A stretch of DNA of 64,000 bases from assembly GCF_006715175.1 (NCBI RefSeq), contig NZ_VFMQ01000001.1, forward strand, positions 1,240,001 to 1,304,000, given 5' to 3'. The stretch comes from Curtobacterium citreum. Lineage in GTDB: Bacteria; Actinomycetota; Actinomycetes; Actinomycetales; Microbacteriaceae. A program made the translations under genes and the position numbers. Shown here piece by piece: positions 1 to 7,831 of the stretch; position 1 is the first letter of the stretch, and every line of letters starts with the position of its first letter. The notes beneath the pieces were generated by a model, which was not told where the DNA came from, made no database searches, and saw only the letters and a list, made by a program, of their open reading frames with translations.

Positions 1-419
1 CGCTCAAGGGCAACGTCGTGGTCAGCCCGGCGCTCGACACCCCGCCGCTGTACGTGCAGGGCCTGTCGGTGTCGAGCAAGTCGAAGCACCTCGCCACGGC
101 CGAGGCGTTCGCGCAGTTCATGACGAACGCGAAGAACCAGGAGGCGTTCGCCCACCAGGTGAACATCTTCCCGTCGACCACGTCGTCGCAGTCCGACCCG
201 TACTTCTCGAAGGACGACGGCACCGTGAACGGCACGGCACGCGTCCTCGCGAACGAGGCCCTGAAGCAGGCGAAGGTGCTCAACCCGGTCGAGGCGAACT
301 CCGCGATGACGGACTTCCTCGACCAGCAGATCGCCCTCGCCATGAAGGGGCAGGTCGCGCCGGAGCAGGCCCTGCAGACCGCGCAGGACAAGATGAACTC
401 GCTCCTGGCCAACGGCTGA
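1..419 (+). CDS. Sugar ABC transporter substrate-binding protein, C-terminal part
   Basis: The reading frame is open from the left edge and ends at TGA 417-419, so only about the last 138 residues are present. The segment has the look of the C-terminal lobe of a family 1 extracellular sugar-binding protein: an 'AEAFAQFMTNAKNQEAFA' helix of the kind found near the end of such proteins, and a final long helix ending in LLANG. Its stop overlaps the ATG of the first permease, so it is the binding component of the importer that follows. In the context of the glycosidases downstream, the ligand is probably a mannose-rich oligosaccharide; that is inference. Signal peptide and N-terminal lobe lie outside the window. 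Confidence 0.85.
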   Translation, partial: LKGNVVVSPALDTPPLYVQGLSVSSKSKHLATAEAFAQFMTNAKNQEAFAHQVNIFPSTTSSQSDPYFSKDDGTVNGTARVLANEALKQAKVLNPVEANSAMTDFLDQQIALAMKGQVAPEQALQTAQDKMNSLLANG

Positions 420-1297
420 TGCGCGCCAACCGCTGGTTCACGCCCTGGCTGCTCGTCCTGCCGGCCCTCGTCTGGCTCCTCGCGTTCAGCCTGTGGCCGT
501 CGATCAACACCGTCCGGTTGTCGTTCACGAACGCCAGCCCGCTGGGGGGCGTGAGCCAGTGGGTGGGCTTCCGGAACTTCGAGACCCTGCTCGCCGACCC
601 ACAGGTGTGGGAGGCGCTGCTCAACAGCGTCGTCTACATGGCGGTCTGCCTGCCGCTCCTGACGATCGGCCCGCTGCTCATCGCGGTGCTCGTGCAGCAG
701 AAGCTCCCCGGCATCGCGTTCTTCCGGACCGCGTTCTACACGCCGGTGATCGCGAGCGCGGTCGTGGTCGGGCTCATCTGGACCTGGATCCTCGACGACC
801 GCGGCGTCGTCAACGAGATGGCCCAGGCGCTCGGCGTCGTGCAGGGCGCGATCCCGTTCCTGACCGACCGGTGGCTGCTGCTGTTCAGCGCGATCAGCCT
901 GACCGTCTGGAAGGGCCTCGGGTACTACATGATCATCTTCCTGGCGGCACTCGGGAACGTCGGCAAGGACCTGCACGAGGCCGCCGCGCTCGACGGCGCC
1001 GGGGCGGTGCGCCGGTTCTGGTCGGTCACGGTCCCGGGGGTCCGGGGCACCATGACGCTCGTCGGGATCCTGGTCTGCGTCAGTGCGCTCCGGGTGTTCA
1101 GCGAGCTCTACATCCTCACCAACGGCACCGGCGGTCCGGGCGGGCAGGACAATTCGCTCGTCATGCTCATCCAGCAGTACGCCCGCGGGTTCACCGGCAA
1201 CCTCGGCTACGCGTCCGCCCTGAGCCTGCTGCTCTTCGTGGTCACGCTCCTGCCGATGCTCGCCCTCGCCCGCATGAACAGCAAGGCCGACAAGTGA
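419..1297 (+). CDS. Sugar ABC transporter permease, MalF/UgpA type
   Basis: Encodes a 292-residue inner membrane permease with about six hydrophobic segments, starting with 'WLLVLPALVWLLAFSLWP'. The cytoplasmic loop that contacts the ATPase is visible as an EAA-type motif (EAAALDGAGAVRRFWSVTVP, near residues 190-210). The ATG overlaps the stop of the binding-protein gene, and the gene ends in a TGA that overlaps the GTG of the next permease, so the three are translationally coupled. No ATPase gene is present here; importers of this family often share a housekeeping MsiK-type ATPase encoded elsewhere, which is my inference. Role: one half of the membrane channel for sugar uptake. Confidence 0.92.
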   Translation: MRANRWFTPWLLVLPALVWLLAFSLWPSINTVRLSFTNASPLGGVSQWVGFRNFETLLADPQVWEALLNSVVYMAVCLPLLTIGPLLIAVLVQQKLPGIAFFRTAFYTPVIASAVVVGLIWTWILDDRGVVNEMAQALGVVQGAIPFLTDRWLLLFSAISLTVWKGLGYYMIIFLAALGNVGKDLHEAAALDGAGAVRRFWSVTVPGVRGTMTLVGILVCVSALRVFSELYILTNGTGGPGGQDNSLVMLIQQYARGFTGNLGYASALSLLLFVVTLLPMLALARMNSKADK

Positions 1298-2253
1298 CGA
1301 ACACGACCAGCACGACCGAACCGGCCCTCGGCGGCGCCGCGGGCGCAGCCGTACCCACACCGGACGTGACCGGCGCGACGGACGCACGCCGGGCCCGGCC
1401 CCCGCGTCGCCGCCGCGCGGTGTGGGGCGTCATGTCCACCCGCGAGAAGGTCGTCCGCTACGTCCTGCTCGTCGTGGTGCTGTTCATCACGATCGGGCCG
1501 TTCCTCTGGCAGCTCTCGACGTCGCTCAAGGGCGCCGGCGAGGACATCTACACGGCGAACCCGTCGTTCATCCCGTCCGAGCCGACGATCGAGAACTACC
1601 TCAAGGTCGCGGCGGCGATCCCGGTCTGGCGGTACATCGGCAACTCGGTGCTCGTCGCGGCGATCGACGTCGTCGGGAACATCGTGTTCGCGACGCTCGC
1701 CGGCTTCGCCCTGGCCCGGCTGCAGTGGCGGTTCCGCAAGCTCGTGCTCGGCCTCTTCCTCGCGACGCTCGTGCTCCCCGGCGAGGCCACGATCATCAGC
1801 CAGTTCGTCACCGTGAAGGACCTCGGCCTGGCCGACAACCTGGTCGGCGTCGCCCTGCCCGGGATGATCGCGGCGCTCAACGTCCTGCTCATGTTCAACG
1901 CGTTCCGGCAGATCCCCGAGGAGATCGACCAGGCGGCCGTCGTCGACGGCGCGAACGCGATGCAGCGCCTGCGGTACATCTCGCTGCCCGCCGTGCAGGG
2001 CACGATCGCCGTGATCGCGATCTTCTCGTTCATCGGGGCGTGGGACGACTTCCTGTGGCCGCTCATCGTTCTGCAGTCCCCGCAGAACCTCACGCTGACC
2101 GTGGGGCTGCAGTACCTGCAGGGCACGTTCGCCACCGACCAGCGGATGATCGCCGCCGGCACGATGATCGCCTTCATCCCGATCGCCGTGGTCTTCGCCG
2201 TCCTGCAGCGCTTCTTCTTCAAGGGAGTGGAAGAGGGCGGGGTGAAGGGCTGA
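1294..2253 (+). CDS. Sugar ABC transporter permease, MalG type
   Basis: Encodes a 319-residue partner permease. GTG 1294 is chosen as start because it overlaps the preceding TGA and gives a cytoplasmic N-terminus of about 60 residues rich in Arg and Pro before the first membrane helix (YVLLVVVLFITIGPFLW). The EAA-type loop reads DQAAVVDGANAMQRLRYISLP without its first Glu (EEIDQAA). The protein ends in the usual basic tail after the last helix (FFFKGVEEGGVKG). It forms the importer channel with the gene before it, and its stop overlaps the ATG of the glycosidase behind it, which ties uptake to intracellular sugar cleavage. Confidence 0.92.
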   Translation: MTNTTSTTEPALGGAAGAAVPTPDVTGATDARRARPPRRRRAVWGVMSTREKVVRYVLLVVVLFITIGPFLWQLSTSLKGAGEDIYTANPSFIPSEPTIENYLKVAAAIPVWRYIGNSVLVAAIDVVGNIVFATLAGFALARLQWRFRKLVLGLFLATLVLPGEATIISQFVTVKDLGLADNLVGVALPGMIAALNVLLMFNAFRQIPEEIDQAAVVDGANAMQRLRYISLPAVQGTIAVIAIFSFIGAWDDFLWPLIVLQSPQNLTLTVGLQYLQGTFATDQRMIAAGTMIAFIPIAVVFAVLQRFFFKGVEEGGVKG

Positions 2254-3584
2254 TGCGCTTCGGCGTCAACCACACCCCGTCGGTCGGGTGGTTCCACTCG
2301 TGGCTCGACTTCTCGCCGTCGGACACCGCCAGGGACCTCGAGCAGATCGCGTCGCTCGGCGCGGACCACGTGCGGATCTTCCCCCTGTGGCCGGTCGTGC
2401 AGCCGAACCGGACGATGATCCGGCAGCGGGCGCTCGACGACGTCGCGACCGTCGTCGACATCGCCGGGTCGTTCGGACTCGACGTGAACGTCGACGCGCT
2501 GCAGGGGCACCTGTCGAGCTTCGACTTCGTGCCGGCCTGGCTCGACACCTGGCACCGCCGCAACCTGTTCACCGACCCGGACGTCGTCGCCTCGACCGTC
2601 GCCTACGTCGAGGCGCTCGCCCGGACCGTCGCGGACCGGCCGAACCTGCTCGGCATCACGATCGGCAACGAGGTCAACCAGTTCGCGCACGCACCGCACC
2701 CCGCGCCGTTCGGCGTCACCGCCGAGCAGGGGCACGCATGGGCGGCGACGATGGTCGCCGCCGCCCGGCGGGGCCTGGGGACGGACGGGGGACGCGGACT
2801 GGAGGCACGGCGCGGGTCCGCCCCGCTGGTCACCGTCGCGCAGTACGACGCGGCCTGGTACGACGACGCGCAGCCCTTCGGCCCGGAGCACGCGGCGGAC
2901 CACGGCGACGCGACGGTCACGCACTCCTGGGTGTTCAACGGCGCGGCACAGCTCCACGGCGCCCTCGGACCCGGTTCGGTGCGGCACGGCGAGTACCTGC
3001 TGCAGCTCGCCGCGGCCTGGAACCGGGACCCGCACCGGCCGAACTGGTTGCAGGAGGTCGGCGCCCCGACGAACGTCGTCCCGCCCGCCGACGCCGCGTC
3101 CTTCACCGAGCAGACCATCCGACACGTCCTCGGGGCGCAGGACGTGCTCGGCGTGACGTGGTGGTGCTCGCACGACGTCGCCCGGTCCCTCGCCGACTTC
3201 CCCGAGCTCGAGTACGACCTCGGGCTGTTCACGAACGACGGTCGGCGGAAGCCCGCGGGCGAAGCGTTCGCCGCCCTCGCTCGATCTGCGCCCGCATCGC
3301 CGGCCGCCCCGCCCGCCACCGGGATCGTCCTCGACGACGTCGGGCCCGACGGCACCCCGCGCCCCGGCGTCCGGGCCGACTGTGCCCCCGGTGGACGGTT
3401 CGCGGCCGGCTGGCTCGCACTCGCCGAGGCCGCGCCGGACGGCCGCGGTCCGCAGGTGCTGCTGCGGTCCCGGCTCCACGAGGACGTCCTGCGCGCAGCA
3501 CGCGGCATCACGACGATCGAGCACGTGCCCGACGGCCTGGACGGCACCGTCCTCGCCGTCGCCCACCCCGCCACCGGCGCCTGA
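2253..3584 (+). CDS. GH5-like intracellular glycosidase, candidate beta-mannosidase
   Basis: Encodes 443 residues with no signal peptide, so it should act in the cytoplasm. The fold is a TIM-barrel of glycoside hydrolase clan A: the acid/base Glu is in GNEVNQF (about residue 140) and the nucleophile Glu in WLQEVGAP (about residue 268). The N-terminus (MRFGVNHTPSVGWFHSW) and the LQGHLSSFDF and TWHRRNLFTDPDV stretches resemble, from memory, GH5 subfamily 18 enzymes of bifidobacteria, which cleave Man-beta-1,4-GlcNAc left over from N-glycans. The subfamily is not proven here. A loop near residues 180-190 (GRGLEARRGSAP) carries a copy of the dispersed repeat described in the findings. Start overlaps the upstream stop (TGATG). 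Confidence 0.8.
   Translation: MRFGVNHTPSVGWFHSWLDFSPSDTARDLEQIASLGADHVRIFPLWPVVQPNRTMIRQRALDDVATVVDIAGSFGLDVNVDALQGHLSSFDFVPAWLDTWHRRNLFTDPDVVASTVAYVEALARTVADRPNLLGITIGNEVNQFAHAPHPAPFGVTAEQGHAWAATMVAAARRGLGTDGGRGLEARRGSAPLVTVAQYDAAWYDDAQPFGPEHAADHGDATVTHSWVFNGAAQLHGALGPGSVRHGEYLLQLAAAWNRDPHRPNWLQEVGAPTNVVPPADAASFTEQTIRHVLGAQDVLGVTWWCSHDVARSLADFPELEYDLGLFTNDGRRKPAGEAFAALARSAPASPAAPPATGIVLDDVGPDGTPRPGVRADCAPGGRFAAGWLALAEAAPDGRGPQVLLRSRLHEDVLRAARGITTIEHVPDGLDGTVLAVAHPATGA
2796..2810 (+). repeat. Dispersed 15-bp motif, variant copy in the GH5-like gene
   Basis: Reads GGACTGGAGGCACGG, two mismatches from the four exact copies of GGCCTGGAGGCGCGG. It is translated as part of a loop (GLEAR) between barrel elements. 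The identical variant occurs inverted at 20663-20677. Confidence 0.6.
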
Positions 3585-3623
3585 GCGCCCGACCTCCCAC
3601 ACCGCTCCACCCGGAAGGACCCC

Positions 3624-6623
3624 ATGCACGACGACATCCCCCTCACCACCGGACGCGCCCGCCGGGTGCTCGACGAGCGCATCCTGCCGGCCGTGCACGC
3701 CACGTCGGTCCCGCTCGAGGTCGCCTGGCACGAGCTGCCGGGGGAGCCGGTCCCGCCCGCCGAGGGGCTCGCGCTCGACTGGACGCCGTACGAGGTCGGG
3801 ACGCCGTGGGGCGCCGCGTGGGGGACGACCTGGTTCCGCCTGACCGGGACCGTGCCGGCGGCGTACGCCGGGCAGCGTGTCGAGGCGGTCGTCGACCTCG
3901 GCTTCGACAAGAACATGCCGGGGTTCCAGTGCGAGGGGCTCGTGTACCGCGCCGACGGGACCCCGGTGAAGTCGATCAACCCCCGGAACCAGTGGGTGCT
4001 CGTCACCGAGCGGGCCGAGGGCGGGGAGACCGTCGAGCTGTTCGTCGAGGCGGCGTCGAACCCCGTCCTGCTCGACTACCACCCCTTCCTGCCGACGCAG
4101 GAGGGCGACGTGCAGACCTCGTCGTCGAAGCGCCTCTACACGAGCCGCCGGATGGACCTCGCGGTGTTCGCGTCCGAGGTGCACGAGCTGTCGCTCGACC
4201 TCGAGGTGCTGCTCGAACTCCAGGCCCAGCTCCCCGACGGGCCGCGGCGGATGCGCATCCTGCAGGCGCTCGACGACGCCCTGGACCGCCTCGACCTGCA
4301 GCGCATCGCCGAGACCGCCGCGGACGCCCGGGCAGCCCTGGTCGGCGTCCTCGCCGCCCCGGCCGAGGCCTCCGCGCACACTGTCTCGGCGATCGGCCAC
4401 GCGCACATCGACTCCGCGTGGCTCTGGCCGGTGCGCGAGACGATCCGCAAGGTCGCCAGGACCACGTCGACGATGACCGAGCTCATCGACCAGACCGACG
4501 ACTTCCTGTACGGCATGTCCAGCGCGCAGCAGTACGCCTGGATCAAGGAGCACCGCCCCGAGGTGTACGCCCGGGTCCGGGACGCCGTGGCCGCCGGTCG
4601 GTTCCTGCCCCTCGGCGGGATGTGGGTCGAGTCGGACACCGTGATGCCGACGGGCGAGAGCATCGTGCGGCAGTTCTCGCAGGGGCAGCGGTTCTTCGAG
4701 CGCGAGTTCGGGATCCGTCCGAAGGGCGTCTGGCTGCCGGACAGTTTCGGGTACTCGCCGGCCCTGCCGCAGCTCATGCGCCGTGCCGGCTTCGAGTGGT
4801 TCTTCACGCAGAAGATCTCGTGGAACCAGGTGAACAAGTTCCCGCACCACACGTTCCTCTGGGAGGGCATCGACGGCTCGCGGGTGTTCTCGCACTTCCC
4901 GTCGATGGACACGTACAACTCGCGGCTCTCCGGCGAGGAGGTCGCGAAGGCCTCCCGGCAGTTCCGCGAGAACCGCCTGGCCTCCGGCTCGATCGCCCCC
5001 GTCGGGTGGGGCGACGGTGGCGGCGGCACCACGCGCGAGATGACCGGCACGGCCGCGCGGCTCGCCGACCTCGAGGGCAGCGCGAAGGTCCGGTGGGAGC
5101 ACCCGGACGCGTTCTTCGACCGGGCGAAGTCCGAGCTCGTGGATCCGCCCGTGTGGGTGGGGGAGCTGTACCTCGAGCTGCACCGGGCGACCCTGACCAG
5201 CCAGCACCGGACGAAGCAGGGCAACCGCCGGTGCGAGCAGCTGCTGCTCGAGGCCGAGCTCTGGGCGACGACCGCGACGGCCCGCACCGACTTCGCGTAC
5301 CCGTACGACGAACTCGACGCCCTCTGGCAGCAGGTCCTGCTGCAGCAGTTCCACGACATCCTGCCCGGCACCTCGATCGCCTGGGTGCACCGCGAGGCGG
5401 TGGCGAAGTACGCCGAGACGGCCGCCGCGCTGACCGCGATCACCGAGCGCGCGCTGGCGGCGCTCGCCGGTCCGGGTGACGTACCGGTCGTCGTCAACCC
5501 GGCCCCGTTCCTCCAGGCCGGCGCACCCGCGCTGGGGGCGACCACCGCGGCCGACGTGCCGGCGGCGACCCCGGTGTCGTTGACCGAGCGGGACGGCGGG
5601 TGGTTGCTCGCCAACGACCTGGTGCGGGTCGTCGTCGACGCGCGCGGGCTCGTCACGAGCGCGGTGGACCTGTCGACCGGGCGCGACGCGATCGCGCCCG
5701 GCCGCGTCGCGAACCTGCTGCAGCTGCACCAGGACTTCCCGAACATGTGGGACGCGTGGGACGTCGACCGCTACTACCGCAACCGCGTCGAGGACCTGAC
5801 CGACGTCACCGGGCTGCGTGCCGCCGTCGACGACACCGGTGCCGCCCGGGTGGTCGTCGAGCGGGCGTTCGGCGACTCGACCGTGACGCAGGAGATCGTC
5901 CTGGCGCCCGGCTCCCGGACGCTCGAGTTCGACCAGGTCACCGACTGGCACGAGACCGAGAAGTTCCTCAAGGTGGCGTTCCCGCTCGACGTCCGCGCCG
6001 AGCACACCGTCGCCGAGACGCAGTTCGGCGCGCAGAAGCGCGTGACGCACACGAACACGTCGTGGGAGGCCGCGAAGTTCGAGACCTCGATGCACCGCTA
6101 CGTGCTCGTCGAGGAGCCCGGATTCGGGGTCGCCCTGGTCAACGACTCGATCCACGGCTTCGACACCACCCGCGACGCGGTCGACGGCCACGTCACCACG
6201 ACCGTGCGGCTCTCGCTGCTGCGCGCGCCGCGGTTCCCGGACCCGGAGACCGACCAGGGCGTGCAGACGCACCGGTACGGCATCGTGGTCGGCACCGACC
6301 AGCTCGGGGCGACGGCGGCCGGCGTCGTGATGAACGCCGGCGCCCGTACGGTGACCGGCGGGCACGGCTTCGCGCCGCTCGTGCGGGTCGCCGGCGACGT
6401 CGTCCTGTCGAGCGTCAAGCTCGCCGACGACCGCTCGGGCGACCTGGTCGTCCGCGTGTACGAGCCCGCTGGGCGCCGGGGGACCGGCCACGTCGCCGTG
6501 GACGGACCCTTCGGCGACCCGACCGAGGTGACGCTGCTCGAGGAACCACTCGCGGCGATCGACCCGTCCGCGTTCGCCGTCAGCGCCTACGAGGTGCGCA
6601 CCGTCCGGTTCGCGCGCGCCTGA
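3624..6623 (+). CDS. Alpha-mannosidase, GH38
   Basis: Encodes 999 residues, the usual size for bacterial GH38 alpha-mannosidases. The catalytic N-terminal domain shows the metal-binding GHAHIDSAWLWP motif (about residue 260) and the nucleophile motif LPDSFGYS (about residue 371); helix-bundle and beta-rich C-terminal domains follow. There is no signal peptide, so it trims mannose from imported glycans in the cytoplasm. The start has a GGAAGGA Shine-Dalgarno sequence about 5 nt upstream (3612-3618). It lies 39 nt after the GH5-like gene and 56 nt before the secreted endoglycosidase, on the same strand. Homologues process alpha-1,2, alpha-1,3 or alpha-1,6 links; the exact specificity cannot be read from the sequence. 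Confidence 0.94.
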   Translation: MHDDIPLTTGRARRVLDERILPAVHATSVPLEVAWHELPGEPVPPAEGLALDWTPYEVGTPWGAAWGTTWFRLTGTVPAAYAGQRVEAVVDLGFDKNMPGFQCEGLVYRADGTPVKSINPRNQWVLVTERAEGGETVELFVEAASNPVLLDYHPFLPTQEGDVQTSSSKRLYTSRRMDLAVFASEVHELSLDLEVLLELQAQLPDGPRRMRILQALDDALDRLDLQRIAETAADARAALVGVLAAPAEASAHTVSAIGHAHIDSAWLWPVRETIRKVARTTSTMTELIDQTDDFLYGMSSAQQYAWIKEHRPEVYARVRDAVAAGRFLPLGGMWVESDTVMPTGESIVRQFSQGQRFFEREFGIRPKGVWLPDSFGYSPALPQLMRRAGFEWFFTQKISWNQVNKFPHHTFLWEGIDGSRVFSHFPSMDTYNSRLSGEEVAKASRQFRENRLASGSIAPVGWGDGGGGTTREMTGTAARLADLEGSAKVRWEHPDAFFDRAKSELVDPPVWVGELYLELHRATLTSQHRTKQGNRRCEQLLLEAELWATTATARTDFAYPYDELDALWQQVLLQQFHDILPGTSIAWVHREAVAKYAETAAALTAITERALAALAGPGDVPVVVNPAPFLQAGAPALGATTAADVPAATPVSLTERDGGWLLANDLVRVVVDARGLVTSAVDLSTGRDAIAPGRVANLLQLHQDFPNMWDAWDVDRYYRNRVEDLTDVTGLRAAVDDTGAARVVVERAFGDSTVTQEIVLAPGSRTLEFDQVTDWHETEKFLKVAFPLDVRAEHTVAETQFGAQKRVTHTNTSWEAAKFETSMHRYVLVEEPGFGVALVNDSIHGFDTTRDAVDGHVTTTVRLSLLRAPRFPDPETDQGVQTHRYGIVVGTDQLGATAAGVVMNAGARTVTGGHGFAPLVRVAGDVVLSSVKLADDRSGDLVVRVYEPAGRRGTGHVAVDGPFGDPTEVTLLEEPLAAIDPSAFAVSAYEVRTVRFARA

Positions 6624-6630
6624 CCACCGC

Positions 6631-6663
6631 TCGCAGTCCCACCAGCGGTCGCAGTCCCACCAG
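6631..6663 (+). repeat. 15-bp direct repeat before the endoglycosidase gene
   Basis: TCGCAGTCCCACCAG occurs at 6631-6645 and again at 6649-6663, 18 bp apart start to start, in the leader of the GH18 gene just before its GAGGAGGAA ribosome-binding site. It looks like a small tandem duplication; a regulatory role is possible but unsupported. Confidence 0.7.
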
Positions 6664-6679
6664 TTCGAGGAGGAACGAG

Positions 6680-7639
6680 ATGAAGCACTCAACGAAGCTC
6701 GGGATCGTCGCGGCGCTCGCCGCGGCGCTCGCCGTCCCGATGGTCCCGGCGGCCGCGTCCGCCGCACCGTCGCCCACCGGCCTGTCCCACGGTGTCGGGG
6801 CATCCCGCGGGGTCGGGCACGGCAAGCAGCCGCACGCCGCCCCGACGAAGGACGGGCCGACGAGCATCGCCTACGTCGAGGTCAACAACGACCAGCTCGC
6901 GAACGTCGGCCGTTACACACTCGCCGACGGCGCGAACGCGTTCGACGTGGCGATCATCTTCGCCGCGAACATCAACTGGGACGGGTCGAAGGCCGTCCTG
7001 TACGACAACGAGAACGTGCAGCGCACGCTCGACGACGCCGCGACCCAGATCCGGCCGCTGCAGGCGAAGGGCATCAAGGTCTCGCTGTCGATCCTCGGCA
7101 ACCACCAGGGCGCCGGCATCGCGAACTTCCCGACGCAGGCCGCCGCGGAGGACTTCGCCGCCCAGGTGTCCGCGACCGTCGCGAAGTACGGGCTCGACGG
7201 CGTCGACCTCGACGACGAGTACTCCGACTACGGCACGAACGGCACCCCGCAGCCGAACCAGCAGTCCATCGGTTGGCTCATCAGCGCGCTGCGCGCCGAC
7301 ATGCCCGGCAAGCTCGTCTCGTTCTACGACATCGGCCCGGCGTCCGACGCGCTGTCGTCGTCGAGCCCGGCGATCGGGTCGCAGCTCGACTACGCCTGGA
7401 ACGCCTACTACGGCACGTACTCGGCGCCGTCGATCCCCGGGCTCGGGAAGTCGCGGCTGTCGGCGGCGGCGGTCGACATCCAGAACACCCCGCAGTCGAC
7501 GGCGGTGTCCCTGGCCCAGCGGACGAAGGCTGACGGCTACGGCGTCTTCATGACGTACAACCTGCCCGACGGCGACGTCTCGCCGTACGTGTCGTCGTTC
7601 ACGCAGGTGCTCTACGGGCAGGCCGCGTCGTACCGCTGA
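6680..7639 (+). CDS. Secreted endo-beta-N-acetylglucosaminidase, GH18 (EndoH-like)
   Basis: Encodes 319 residues with a Sec signal peptide (MKHSTKLGIVAALAAALAV..., likely cut after ASA near residue 30). The mature part closely resembles my recollection of Streptomyces plicatus EndoH: SIAYVEVNN, a QIRPLQAKGIKVSLS strand, the GNHQGAGIANFP loop and KYGLDGVDLDDEYSDYG. The GH18 catalytic pair is Asp178 and Glu180, equivalent to EndoH Asp130 and Glu132. EndoH hydrolyses the chitobiose core of high-mannose and hybrid N-glycans, leaving one GlcNAc on the protein. A GGAGG Shine-Dalgarno lies just upstream. Following a mannosidase and a sugar importer, it should act outside the cell as the first step of glycan use. 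A chitinase label would be misleading. Confidence 0.9.
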   Translation: MKHSTKLGIVAALAAALAVPMVPAAASAAPSPTGLSHGVGASRGVGHGKQPHAAPTKDGPTSIAYVEVNNDQLANVGRYTLADGANAFDVAIIFAANINWDGSKAVLYDNENVQRTLDDAATQIRPLQAKGIKVSLSILGNHQGAGIANFPTQAAAEDFAAQVSATVAKYGLDGVDLDDEYSDYGTNGTPQPNQQSIGWLISALRADMPGKLVSFYDIGPASDALSSSSPAIGSQLDYAWNAYYGTYSAPSIPGLGKSRLSAAAVDIQNTPQSTAVSLAQRTKADGYGVFMTYNLPDGDVSPYVSSFTQVLYGQAASYR

Positions 7640-7660
7640 CCTCGCCTCCGCACGGCGGCC

Positions 7661-7704
7661 CGCGCCCCGCGCTCCCCGGCTCCGGCCTGGAGGCGCGGGG
7701 CGCG
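7661..7704 (+). terminator. Hairpin after the endoglycosidase gene
   Basis: A 12-bp perfect GC stem, CGCGCCCCGCGC (7661-7672) pairing with 7693-7704, with a 20-nt loop, 22 nt after the stop codon. No T-run follows, as is common in high-GC actinobacteria. It closes the glycan-use cluster. Confidence 0.6.
7684..7698 (+). repeat. Dispersed 15-bp motif, exact copy
   Basis: GGCCTGGAGGCGCGG, overlapping the loop and right arm of the terminator hairpin behind the endoglycosidase gene. One of four exact copies in the window (also 25252, 34918, 55731). Confidence 0.75.
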
Positions 7705-7831
7705 TCCGTCGCGCCGTGTCGGCATCTCGGGGGACGAGTCTGTACCCCGTTCGTGGGCTGTCGTGTCCGCGGAGCGCGGGGTGGAATGGTCGGTGCAGGA
7801 CACCCCTGCGTGCTTCACCCGAAGGAGCCGC

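Noticed and set aside
5504..5519. Further copy of the dispersed motif in the GH38 gene (CTCCAGGCC)
   Set aside because: Only the 9-bp core agrees fully; it encodes LQA in ordinary coding sequence, so it cannot be told from chance.
1596..6803. Very long minus-strand open frame (about 1735 codons) across the glycan cluster
   Set aside because: It is a high-GC shadow of the real plus-strand genes; its product is Arg/Gly/Asp-rich with no domains, and the plus strand shows clear families with coupled starts.
6680..7639. Chitinase
   Set aside because: It is GH18, but the body resembles EndoH throughout and the neighbours handle mannose, not chitin.
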